DNA of 64,000 nt from Ktedonobacter sp. SOSP1-85 (GTDB taxonomy: Bacteria; Chloroflexota; Ktedonobacteria; Ktedonobacterales; Ktedonobacteraceae), in NCBI RefSeq assembly GCF_016587415.1, contig NZ_BNJI01000003.1:1116001-1180000 (forward strand), read 5' to 3'. The position numbers and the translations under genes were made by a program. Below, in pieces: positions 18,396-26,178 of the stretch; positions within the stretch are counted from its first letter, which is position 1; each line of letters opens with the position of its first letter. The notes below the pieces were generated by a model, which did no database searches, was not told the origin of the DNA, and saw nothing but the letters and a program-made list of their open reading frames with translations.

Positions 18396-18465
18396 AAGTG
18401 TGATCGATATAATTTTCTTCTCTATGCCAAAAAGGCTTCAACCGAAAATTGTATCGATCACACTT
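18396..18465 (+). terminator. 21-bp near-perfect hairpin after HEAT gene
   Basis: Arms 18396-18416 and 18445-18465 with a single G-T wobble position and a 28-base loop, directly after the stop of the HEAT gene. Confidence 0.6.
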
Positions 18466-18594
18466 CTTCCCCTTACTGCACACACGCACCTTGAGAGAAG
18501 CACTCAGAACATAGCCAGCCGCACGAGAAGGCGCTATGCTTATTATGGCAAGAAATAGGAACGAATCTGAGCGTGCTTCAAGGAGGGAATCTCG

Positions 18595-19182
18595 ATGCCC
18601 AAAACTATCCTGAAATACTGGCTGCTAACTGCTATTATTATCTCTGGTCTTTTTGTCATTATGTACGGTCTGGTGCAACAGGTCGAGCGCCTTGGCGCGG
18701 ATGATCCGCAGATCCAGATGGCCGAGGATGTAGCGGCACGCCTGGCAAGCGGGGCCTCTCCACAACAAGTGGTGCCTACGGAAAAGGTCGATATCGCTAC
18801 CAGCCTGGCTCCCTATCTTATCGTTTTTGATCGCGACGGCAAGCCCCTTGCTTCCTCCGCGGAACTCAATGGCGGGACTCCTACTATCCCCTCGGGCATA
18901 TTTGAGAGTGTAAAGCAACAGGGAGAGGACCGGATCTCCTGGCAACCACAACCCAGTGTCCGCAGCGCCATCGTTGTCACCCAGATAAAAGGGGGAGCAG
19001 GCTTTGTGCTGGCTGGTCGCTCCCTGCGCGAGGTAGAGAAGCGCGAGAACGGCCTTGAAGAAATCGCCCTTCTTGGCTGGGGTGGTCTCCTACTTGTGAC
19101 GCTTCTCGCGATGTTTCTCCTCTTCTGGCAGCGTCCCCTGAAGGGCGCATCGCCAGTTGCTACGCCTCTAGCCCAAGATTAA
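18595..19182 (+). CDS. two-TM membrane protein with extracytoplasmic sensor-like domain
   Basis: A 195-residue protein. One membrane helix at residues 7-27, an extracytoplasmic stretch of about 120 residues, and a second helix at about 157-178 with a short cytoplasmic tail. The outer part (PYLIVFDRDGKPLASSAELNGGTP, then GAGFVLAGRSLREVEKRE) resembles the single-Cache/PAS-like input modules of histidine kinases, but no kinase or HAMP follows. It may be a free-standing sensor or accessory protein. AAGGAGGG precedes the ATG at a good distance. Function unknown. Confidence 0.65.
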   Translation: MPKTILKYWLLTAIIISGLFVIMYGLVQQVERLGADDPQIQMAEDVAARLASGASPQQVVPTEKVDIATSLAPYLIVFDRDGKPLASSAELNGGTPTIPSGIFESVKQQGEDRISWQPQPSVRSAIVVTQIKGGAGFVLAGRSLREVEKRENGLEEIALLGWGGLLLVTLLAMFLLFWQRPLKGASPVATPLAQD

Positions 19183-19186
19183 CAAC

Positions 19187-19232
19187 CGGCGCTTTCATCC
19201 CTCCCCCTAAACAGGGAGGGATGAAAGCGCCG
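19187..19232. terminator. 19-bp perfect hairpin at left edge of IS605-type element
   Basis: Arms 19187-19205 and 19214-19232, loop of 8 bases, immediately after the two-TM gene. It either ends that gene or is the subterminal left-end hairpin of the adjacent IS element; the sequence alone does not separate the two. Confidence 0.55.
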
Positions 19233-19273
19233 TTCCTTCTCTGGGGCCTGGGTGGTAGGGCTTGCGCACCACC

Positions 19274-19666
19274 TTATTTCCCCTGGCACTCCTCTATGTA
19301 CCGCTTGATCGTTTCGGCTGAGACGTTCCCGGCCGTGCCCACGTAGTAGCTGCTCGTCCAAAGATGCTCCTTTCCGCACATCTTTTTGCGTTTGGGAAAC
19401 TATTCGCGTAAGGAGCGCGATGAGTATCCTTTGAGCAGATTCGCTATCAATGCCGGGCTGAAACGTGGCGGAGCACTCACAAACACATGAATGTGGTCTT
19501 CGTCCGTCTCCAGCGCCAAGAGCGTGAGACCTTGCCGTTGACAGCACTCCTCTATCAACCGTTTCGTCTCTTTTTGGATCTCTCCCGTCAAAATACGGCG
19601 GTGGTACTTGGGAATCCATATCAGATGATACACAATCGAGTAGTGGGTATATCTGGTTTTACCCAC
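19274..19666 (-). pseudogene. tnpA: TnpA Y1 (HUH) transposase with internal stop
   Basis: The frame from the GTG at 19666 encodes a standard IS200/IS605 single-strand transposase: VGKTRYTHYSIVYHLIWIPKYHRR, then the HUH motif HIHVFV. It is cut by an in-frame TAG at 19400-19402, between SLRE and FPKRKK. Downstream, the same frame continues with conserved SYYVGTAGNVSAETIKRYIEE to a TAA at 19274. The catalytic Tyr lies in that C-terminal helix, so the shortened product should be inactive unless the stop is read through. Homologues usually read LREEFP here, so a single GAG-to-TAG change explains the break. It is divergent from tnpB with a 41-base gap. Confidence 0.85.
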
Positions 19667-19707
19667 TTGTAAGCTATTTTCATCTATACTACAATTGTAG
19701 CATAAAA

Positions 19708-20581
19708 ATGGTGAAAATCTATCAACTGAATCATCTGTCACCCAGACAATTCCAACACTGCAAATCTGCCCAAATGGAAGCCGCGCAGGTCTGGAATATA
19801 TGTATGGAAGCGCACAAAGCTGCCCGCACCAGCCATGCGAAATGGCCGGAACGAGACGAGTTGCAGAAAGCGACCAAAGGGCGTTTTGCGCTCCATAGCC
19901 AATCGGTCCAGATGGTCGTCGCCGCCTTCCTCGCCAACATTGAGACAATCCACACGCTCCGGCAACGTCATCCCCAGATGAAGATGAAGTACCCCTGGCG
20001 CACAAAACGGTTCTATCCGGTCAAGTGGCCCGCCCAAGCCGTCTCCAAAGAGCATGGTCGTGTGGTCCTGCCGATGGGCAAGGATCGTCCTTCCCTGGTT
20101 TTGCCCATTGATCTGCCCGAAAACAGCGGGGCATGCAGCCTGGTCTGGAACAATGGCTTTGAGCTGCATGTCTGCGTAGAAATCCAACAGGCCAAGGAGG
20201 CTCCTGGCACCGTTCAGGCTACCGTCGACCTTGGCGAGATCCACCTGGCAGCCGTGACCACCAGTACCGGGCAGGCTCTGATCGTCACCGGACGCGGTAT
20301 CCGTTCGCTCAAACACCTGAGAAGCAAGCAGCTCGGCAAGATTGCGAAGAAGCAATCCAGGTGCAAGAAGTCTTCTCGACGCTGGAAGAAGTTGCAGCGA
20401 GCCAAAAGCAAGCAGTGCCGTCGAACGGAGCGGCGAATTCGCGATCTGCGCCATAAAGCCACGCGCAGCGTCATCGACTTTTGTGTAGAAGAGCACGTTG
20501 GTACGCTCTTCATTGGCAATCCTCATGGCGTTCGTGACAAGAACAAGGGTCTCCATCACAATCAACGGATGTCCTTGTGGG
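19708..20581 (+). CDS. tnpB: TnpB RNA-guided nuclease, exon 1
   Basis: The first 291 codons plus one base of a TnpB protein: the N-terminal WED/REC-like region, then RuvC-I with the catalytic Asp in ATVDLGEIHLAAV, the Arg/Lys-rich bridge region (KKQSRCKKSSRRWKKLQRAK) and the RuvC-II strand LFIGNPHGVR, ending in HHNQRMSLW. At the position where many TnpBs have a catalytic Glu this branch shows Asn in IGNP, so nuclease activity is not assured. The frame runs on into the intron only to a chance stop at 20718. Joined to 25488-25870 the protein is 418 residues, the normal TnpB length. TnpB proteins are transposon-encoded, guide-RNA-dependent nucleases that promote element retention. Confidence 0.88.
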
Positions 20582-20851
20582 GTGCGCCATGTCGGCGTGT
20601 GTGGAATTCCTGCACAATGCAGGGGAGGTTGAGAGCAACACACCTCCAGAACAATGACTTACTTAGCGGGGAAACCCAAAGAGGACAAGAGCATGTCAAT
20701 AAAGCGGAGGCGAGCTGAAGATGCGTAGGTTCACGCTCTGCAAGTTCTGTGCGTATGGTTAGACTGAGACTGTCGAACCCGAGTTCCACGTGGTGTAGGC
20801 CACTCCCATCGCACCGCATATGAAGCGATGACCCCGAAATAGGTATCAGTT

Positions 20852-20857
20852 CCCACA
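20852..20857 (+). other. candidate EBS1 of outer intron
   Basis: CCCACA is the exact complement of the six exon bases before the 5' splice site (20576-20581). It lies at nearly the same intron coordinate as the inner intron's candidate EBS1, which supports both assignments. Confidence 0.65.
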
Positions 20858-21128
20858 GGATACCACAAAGCTCTCTTCGGGGAACGGCAGGCAATGAGCC
20901 TGAAAAGGAACAGAAGGAGACCTGTAGCGCACTTAACGTTCCACTCACGTAAACATGGGAAACTCTAAAGGACGCGAGTCCCAGGAGTTCGGAACCCCCG
21001 TAGTAGTCCGAGCGTGGGAAAACCACGTACATGGCAAAGGGGCAGCCCTCGAAAGAGGGCCCGAGCTTTCCCTTGATAAAGGAAAGCAGGGTAGGTATCG
21101 TGAAGCTTCAAACGCGGAGGCATGCGTA

Positions 21129-22028
21129 ATGCAGAGCACCAAAGCGTACCTGGAACTTCTTCAAGAGCGAGGCAAAAAGGGCCTGCCTCTTGAACGGGTC
21201 TACAGACAACTGTTTAATCGCAACCTGTATCTGACGGCCTATGGAAAAATCTATCGGAACACCGGAGCAATGACGCCAGGCGTTACCGATGAAACGGCAG
21301 ATGGTATGTCGCTGGGAAAAATTGACAAGATCATCGAAGCACTACGCTACGAGCGATATCAATGGCAACCAGCACGAAGAACATACATCCCCAAGAAAAA
21401 TGGCAAGCAACGCCCTTTAGGCATGCCGGTGTGGTCCGATAAGCTTCTCGGAGAAGTAATCAGGATGATCCTGGAAGCCTACTACGAGCCAACTTTCAGC
21501 GAGCACTCACACGGGTTCCGTCCGGGACGCGGCTGCCACACAGCCTTGCAGGACATCTACTACCATTGGCCCGCAACGTCGTGGTTCATTGAAGGCGACA
21601 TCGCCGCTTGCTTCGACAGGCTCGACCACGACCTACTCCTCTCAATGCTGAGAGAGCGCATCCATGATGGACGCTTCATCAATCTGATACGGCAGTTGCT
21701 CAATGCAGGATACCTGGAGGACTGGAAATACAATCAAACCCTAAGCGGAGTTCCGCAAGGATCGGTAATAAGCCCTATCCTTTCTAATATCCTACTCGAC
21801 AAATTAGACAAATATGTAGAAACCGTTCTCATCCCAAAATACACCAAAGGGGACAAGAGAAAGGAAAATCCTGAGTACAGAAAACTCATGAACCGTGCCC
21901 ACTGGCTGTTCAAACAAGGGCAAACAGAGATGGCACAGAAAGTGAGAAGACAGGCTCAGCAACTCCCCACTCAAATCCTCGATGATCCTGAGTTTCGACG
22001 ACTGAGATACTGTAGATACGCCGATGAC
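21129..22028 (+). CDS. ltrA: outer intron reverse transcriptase/maturase, exon 1
   Basis: The N-terminal 300 residues of a group II intron-encoded protein: RT0-RT4 with PLGMPVWSDKLLGEVIRMIL, HGFRPGRGCHTAL, IEGDIAACFDRLDHD and GVPQGSVISPILSNILLDKLD, ending at RYCRYADD, the catalytic YxDD box. The ATG at 21129 follows GGAGG by 8 bases; a longer frame reaches back to 20955 without a ribosome-binding site. Immediately after the GAC codon of the second Asp (22026-22028) the inner intron begins. Without splicing, translation would end after VRHLTGC, making a truncated, inactive protein. Spliced to 24441-25412 the protein is 623 residues, matching the inner intron's 596-residue homologue. Confidence 0.88.
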
Positions 22029-22281
22029 GTGCGCCATTTAACCGGCTGCTAGATCCCTCTCCCAGAGAGGAGAAGTTTGGAGGAAATGACTTCTGGGTCA
22101 CCCAACCTACCTGGAGATGAAAGTCGAAAGGGAAAGGAGCATGTTGGGAAAGCGGAAAAGGCGTGAAGACGCTGAAGCCTTGTTCTGCAAGACCCGCCTG
22201 ATATGGTGAAACCTACACTGGCTGAACCGCAGCTTCCAGCGATGAAAGCGTACATTCCCCGATTACAGCGTCTGTTGCGGG

Positions 22282-22287
22282 GTCATC
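22282..22287 (+). other. candidate EBS1 of inner intron
   Basis: GTCATC is the exact complement of GATGAC, the exon bases just before the inner intron. Its position in the intron matches that of the outer intron's candidate EBS1. Confidence 0.6.
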
Positions 22288-22545
22288 CTCATCGGGTGTC
22301 AAAGTCGTCGGCACCTTAACCCTCCAGAGGATGAGCGGTGGAGAACGACTCCACTCAAGGGAGCGAACACGGCACCTACGTCAGGCTCGATACGTCTAGC
22401 AATCAGGGAACTTGGGATGGCCTACCCCGCGAGAGCGGCACGGTCACGGAACCATCGTAGTAGTCCGCGCAAGGGAATACGTAACCTTGTACATGGCGAA
22501 GGATGGTAGGTGTTTTCGATACTCACCACCAGAAAGGTACGCGAG

Positions 22546-24336
22546 ATGCGAGATGCCGATCAGATATTGAGTATCATCCATGAACGCGGTAAACAAGGAT
22601 TGCCGCTGGAACGAGTCTATCGACTGTTGTTCAATCCTGCTTTGTACCTTAAAGCCTACGGAAAGATCTACAGGAACGATGGTGCCCTCACAGCAGGAAC
22701 CACGGAAGAAACCGCTGACGGAATGTCCATGTCCAAAATTGAAGCCATCATTGAAGCCCTGCGATATGAGCGCTACAAGTGGACACCTGTACGCCGCATT
22801 TACATCGAGAAGCGACGCTCGAAGAAATTACGGCCACTCGGACTCCCCGCCTGGTCAGACAAACTGCTACAAGAAGTGATGCGGTTAATCCTCTCCGCAT
22901 ACTACGAGCCTCAGTTTAGCCCAACTTCCTACGGATTTCGCCCAGGACGAGGTTGCCATACTGCTCTCAATGAGATCTACCACAAGTGGATAGGCACAAA
23001 GTGGCTGGTAGAAGGCGATATTGCTCAGTGCTTTGACGCACTTGACCATACGGTCATGATGGCAATCTTGGGGGAGAAAATCCACGATGGTCGTCTTCTT
23101 CGGCTCATCGAAATGCTCCTGCAAGCTGGCTACCTGGAGGAATGGTGCTATCACGCCACCTACAGTGGCAGTCCACAGGGTGGTATTCTGAGTCCGCTAC
23201 TAGCCAACGTCTATTTAGACAAATTGGACAAATTTGCCGAACACACTCTCCTTCCAAAGTACACACGAGGAACGGTACGAAGAGAAAATCCTCCCTACAC
23301 CTCTCTGAAGCTTCGAGCTTCATGTCGGAGAAGATCAGGCCAAACGGAAGAAGCAGAACGGCTCCGCCGACAAATGCAACAGATTCCCGCACTTGATCCA
23401 ACCGATCCAAGCTACAGACGCATTCGGTATGCAAGGTATGCGGATGATTGGCTCATCGGTTTTAGCGGTCCACGAGAAGAAGCTGAAGAAATTAAGCAGC
23501 AGATCGGAGAATTTTTGCGCGAAACACTCAAGCTCCAACTCTCCGAGACCAAAACGCTTATTACCCATGCGCAAACGGAAGCTGCCCAATTCTTGGGCTA
23601 TCAGATCGTGATGTGCAAAAACGACCAGAAGCATGACTGGCGTGGACACCGAAGTCTCAACGGTCAAATTGGCCTCAGAGCGCCCATGCACGTCATCCAA
23701 GAGAAATGTCAGGAGTATTTGCAGCACGGAAAACCCGTTTCCCGAAAAGAACGAACAGAGGATACCGTCTACAGTATCATCTCTCAGTATCAACAGGAAT
23801 ACAGGGGATTGGCAGAATACTACCAACTAGCGGGAAACCGCTATCAACTCAATCGACTCAAATGGGTGATGGAGCGATCACTGGTGGCAACACTCGCGCA
23901 AAAGCTGCGCATTACGGTCTCTCAAGTCTATGACCGCTACCAAACCACCGTCGAGACGCCACATGGTCCCAGAAAAGCGCTACAAGTGACTGTAGAACGA
24001 GAAGGGAAACAGCCACTGATAGCACGATGGGGGGGAATTTCTCTGGCTCGAAACATGAAAGCAATCCTTGAAGACTCCCTACCCTGGACGTGGGGACAAC
24101 GATCAGAACTGGAAAAACGGCTTTTGGCCAATGTCTGTGAACTCTGTGGTTCTCAGATGCAGGTAGAAGTCCATCACATCCGGGCTTTGAAAGACCTCCA
24201 ACCCAAGGGACAGCGAGAACGACCACGATGGATGTATATCATGGCAGCACGGCGGCGAAAAACCCTGATCGTTTGTCGCAAATGCCATGAAGACATCCAT
24301 GCTGGACGAGCTAATGGACAGCGCATACGGACTTGA
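22546..24336 (+). CDS. ltrA: inner intron reverse transcriptase/maturase with HNH endonuclease
   Basis: An intact 596-residue group II intron-encoded protein. The RT domain has YGFRPGRGCHTAL, VEGDIAQCFDALDH, GSPQGGILSPLLANVYLDKLD and the active-site YADD at about residue 300. The thumb/maturase X region follows (YRGLAEYYQLAGNRYQLNRLKWVMERSL). The C-terminus is an HNH endonuclease with two Cys pairs and VHHIRALKDL (CELCGS and CRKCHED). The start at 22546 follows AGAAAGG; 12 extra codons upstream are possible. It is clearly homologous to the protein of the outer intron, including identical stretches such as EAEEIKQQI after the YADD box, so the inner intron has invaded a relative of its own gene. 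Expected roles: maturase, target-primed reverse transcription and second-strand cleavage. Confidence 0.92.
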   Translation: MRDADQILSIIHERGKQGLPLERVYRLLFNPALYLKAYGKIYRNDGALTAGTTEETADGMSMSKIEAIIEALRYERYKWTPVRRIYIEKRRSKKLRPLGLPAWSDKLLQEVMRLILSAYYEPQFSPTSYGFRPGRGCHTALNEIYHKWIGTKWLVEGDIAQCFDALDHTVMMAILGEKIHDGRLLRLIEMLLQAGYLEEWCYHATYSGSPQGGILSPLLANVYLDKLDKFAEHTLLPKYTRGTVRRENPPYTSLKLRASCRRRSGQTEEAERLRRQMQQIPALDPTDPSYRRIRYARYADDWLIGFSGPREEAEEIKQQIGEFLRETLKLQLSETKTLITHAQTEAAQFLGYQIVMCKNDQKHDWRGHRSLNGQIGLRAPMHVIQEKCQEYLQHGKPVSRKERTEDTVYSIISQYQQEYRGLAEYYQLAGNRYQLNRLKWVMERSLVATLAQKLRITVSQVYDRYQTTVETPHGPRKALQVTVEREGKQPLIARWGGISLARNMKAILEDSLPWTWGQRSELEKRLLANVCELCGSQMQVEVHHIRALKDLQPKGQRERPRWMYIMAARRRKTLIVCRKCHEDIHAGRANGQRIRT

Positions 24337-24344
24337 AAACACTG

Positions 24345-24390
24345 GAGAGCCACGTGCTACGGAAACGGGCATGCGTGGTTCGGCGGGGGG
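24345..24390 (+). ncRNA. group II intron domain V, inner intron
   Basis: A 46-base hairpin-forming stretch beginning GAGAGCCACGTGC and ending with a GTGGTTCGG-GGGG run: the AGC triad start, GAAA-type loop region and G-rich 3' side expected of domain V. It lies directly after the inner ORF stop. Confidence 0.7.
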
Positions 24391-24440
24391 CCGGGGGAAA
24401 AGGGCTATGTATGTAGCACCTCGCCTGCGGCCTACCCGAC

Positions 24441-25412
24441 TTTCTCCTGAGTTTCATCGGCTCCCGGACAGAAGCAGAAGAAATCAAGCAGCAAATCGCA
24501 GAGTTTCTACACGACGACCTCAAGCTAGAACTCACCGATGCTAAAACACTCATCACACACGCGAGGAGTGAAACTGCCAGATTTCTTAACTACCATGTCA
24601 CCATCCTTCAGGAAAATACGAAGCGTTCTATCAACCCCCACCAGGGGACGAATCGACGCAGTATCAACGGAAGGGTAGGATTGCAAGTACCACAGGATGT
24701 CATTCAACAAAAATGTGAGTGCTACATGAAAGCAGGAAAGGCGATTCAACGGGCCGAACTACTCAACGAGAGTGATTACACCATTATCACCACGTACCAG
24801 CTCGAATTCCGAGGCATCGCCAACTACTACCACCTGGCCTACAACATGCACACGCTTGACCAACTAAAACGTGTGACGGAACACTCCCTCACAAAGACGC
24901 TGGCAAACAAGCAGAAATTGTCTGTTCCAAAGGTGTACGACAAATACCGTGCAGAAATTGTAGTTGGAGACACGACCTACAAAGGTCTACGCGTCACCGT
25001 GCCAAGAGAAGGGAAAGAGCCGCTCGTAGCAACTTGGGGCGGCATTGCACTCACGTGGGATATTCAGGCAGCCCTAGAGGACCAACCTCAACGCCTGTGG
25101 GGGAAGCGAACTGAGTTAGAACAGAGGCTCCTTGCTCAAGTCTGTGAATATTGTGGAGCTACACGTCTCACAGATGACATCGAGGTACATCATATTCGTG
25201 CGCTCAAAGATCTAACCAAATACACAGGACGTGAGAGGCCAGAATGGGTCAAGCGCATGGCAGCACGCCATCGCAAGACAATGGTTCTCTGTCGAACGTG
25301 TCATCAGGATATTACTAATGGGCATCCGATGAGACGACAAAGTATCAAGCTCAAGGATGTACTGGCTATGCAAAAGGCCCGTACGACGATACTGGAAAGC
25401 CGAGTGCAGTGA
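24441..25412 (+). CDS. ltrA: outer intron reverse transcriptase/maturase, exon 2
   Basis: The second part of the outer intron protein, open without a stop from TTT at 24441 (FLLSFIGSRTEAEEIKQQI) to a TGA at 25410-25412. It holds the rest of the RT palm, the maturase/thumb region (EFRGIANYYHLAYNMHTLDQL) and an HNH domain (CEYCGA, VHHIRALKDL, CRTCHQD). It is in phase with exon 1 only if the inner intron is removed. The stop lies inside the domain V region, as is common for such ORFs. There is no independent start with a ribosome-binding site; the TTG at 24681 is not convincing. Confidence 0.85.
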   Translation, partial: FLLSFIGSRTEAEEIKQQIAEFLHDDLKLELTDAKTLITHARSETARFLNYHVTILQENTKRSINPHQGTNRRSINGRVGLQVPQDVIQQKCECYMKAGKAIQRAELLNESDYTIITTYQLEFRGIANYYHLAYNMHTLDQLKRVTEHSLTKTLANKQKLSVPKVYDKYRAEIVVGDTTYKGLRVTVPREGKEPLVATWGGIALTWDIQAALEDQPQRLWGKRTELEQRLLAQVCEYCGATRLTDDIEVHHIRALKDLTKYTGRERPEWVKRMAARHRKTMVLCRTCHQDITNGHPMRRQSIKLKDVLAMQKARTTILESRVQ

Positions 25413-25436
25413 AAGCTGCCCGCTCGGTTTGGGGGA
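25395..25436 (+). ncRNA. group II intron domain V, outer intron
   Basis: The stretch AAAGCCGAGTGCAGTGAAAG and its complementary side GCTGCCCGCTCGGTTTGGGGG show the AGC start, GNAAA-like loop and G-rich end of domain V, followed by a possible domain VI up to 25487. Confidence 0.65.
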
Positions 25437-25487
25437 GGGGAGTCGAAAAAGTGCCAGCAATGGTAACTCGTCGGCTTCCTATCCTAC

Positions 25488-25870
25488 AATATGGCAAAGA
25501 CATTGATTACCTCACGCACAAAAGTAAGGCTGCCCATATCATGAGCTTCACCGGCTCGGAACGAGGAACATCAAGCCGGTGTCCTGCATGTGGGCACAAA
25601 CACAAGCCCAAAGGCAGAAATTGGGACTGCCGAGCCTGCCAGTTCTCCGGGCACCGGGACCTGGTGGGTTCGGTCAATATGCATCCGCTTGCCTATGGTT
25701 CTCATGTAGAGTTTCCTCGTTCCTTCACGTATCTCCGTCCACCTGGCTCGTCCAGGCGAAGGAGTAGTCGGGCAGACACGCCCCAACGTTGTCTAAGCAA
25801 GGCGCTGGCACAACCACGTACTTCAGGTACGGTCTCCTCGGAGACAGGCCACACCGGCAACGTTGCTTAG
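25488..25870 (+). CDS. tnpB: TnpB RNA-guided nuclease, exon 2
   Basis: The C-terminal part of TnpB: (W)EYGKDIDYLTHKSKAAHI, then SERGTSSRCPACGHKHKP and CRAC forming the treble-clef zinc site, then RuvC-III GHRDLVGSVNM with the last catalytic Asp. About 55 residues of low-complexity, Arg/Ser-rich extension follow MHPLAYG up to the stop. In this family the 3' end of tnpB plus the right end is transcribed as the guide (omega) RNA, which may explain why the tail is not protein-like. It is in frame with exon 1 only after intron excision. The frame upstream (25409-25487) is intron sequence. Confidence 0.88.
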
Positions 25871-26178
25871 AAGCCCGTCCCGTTCACGGGACGTGGAGTG
25901 TCACAAGACTCTGAATATATCAGTACTGTTTCTTGCCAAAACCACCAACCTTCTGCTACCGTAGACACACACATTCACAATCAAAAGTAAGGTTCTTTCC
26001 CCAGCCTCATCTATTTGCACCTCCCTTACGTGTTAAGAAGTATATGTCCCAGACACCGGCTATGAGAAACCCTATCGGGCCATTTCCCATCTTTTTCAGC
26101 ACCACCCGTCTGCGAAGACGCCAAAGTGCCCATCTCATCCTTATAGGAAACATAGGGAAAGGGAGAACAAACAGACGC

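Larger units (their letters stand above)
22029..24440 (+). mobile_element. inner group II intron nested in the outer intron's RT gene
   Basis: Starts GTGCGCCAT, as does the outer intron, and ends CCCGAC before TTT CTC CTG. Insertion is in phase 0, right after the YADD codons; removal gives YADDFLLSFIGSRTEAEE, continuous with 24441-25412. The last six exon bases GATGAC (22023-22028) are complementary to GTCATC at 22282-22287 (candidate EBS1, intron position 254). A domain V-like sequence is at about 24345-24390. It is 2412 bases long and contains an intact RT/HNH ORF, so it could be the active partner. Confidence 0.88.
20582..25487 (+). mobile_element. outer group II intron in tnpB
   Basis: Begins GTGCGCC (the group II 5' consensus GUGYG) and ends CCTAC (an AY end). 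Excision joins G20581 to AA25488, giving TGG GAA TAT GGC: residues WEYGKDIDYL, the normal TnpB sequence at this point. The last six exon bases TGTGGG (20576-20581) are complementary to CCCACA at 20852-20857 (candidate EBS1, intron position 271). A domain V-like hairpin lies at about 25395-25436. The intron carries its own reverse transcriptase/HNH ORF, interrupted by a second intron. Total 4906 bases, or 2494 without the inner intron. Confidence 0.88.
19233..25904. mobile_element. IS200/IS605-type element carrying nested group II introns
   Basis: Divergent tnpA (minus) and tnpB (plus) define an IS605-like element. The right side has a 7-bp hairpin (25876-25893) followed by a GTGTCAC end-like sequence, typical of right ends of this group. 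The left boundary is approximate. The tnpB gene is interrupted from 20582 to 25487 by a group II intron that itself contains a second intron. Without the introns the element would be about 1.8 kb, a normal size for this family. Confidence 0.8.

Noticed and set aside
19403..20005. 201-residue form of TnpA starting at 20005
   Set aside because: The first 110 residues are antisense to tnpB; family similarity starts only at VGKTRYTHYS (GTG 19666).
25409..25487. N-terminus of a separate small zinc-finger protein joined to TnpB exon 2
   Set aside because: These bases are the 3' end of the group II intron (domain V/VI region); the TnpB frame is instead joined to 20581.
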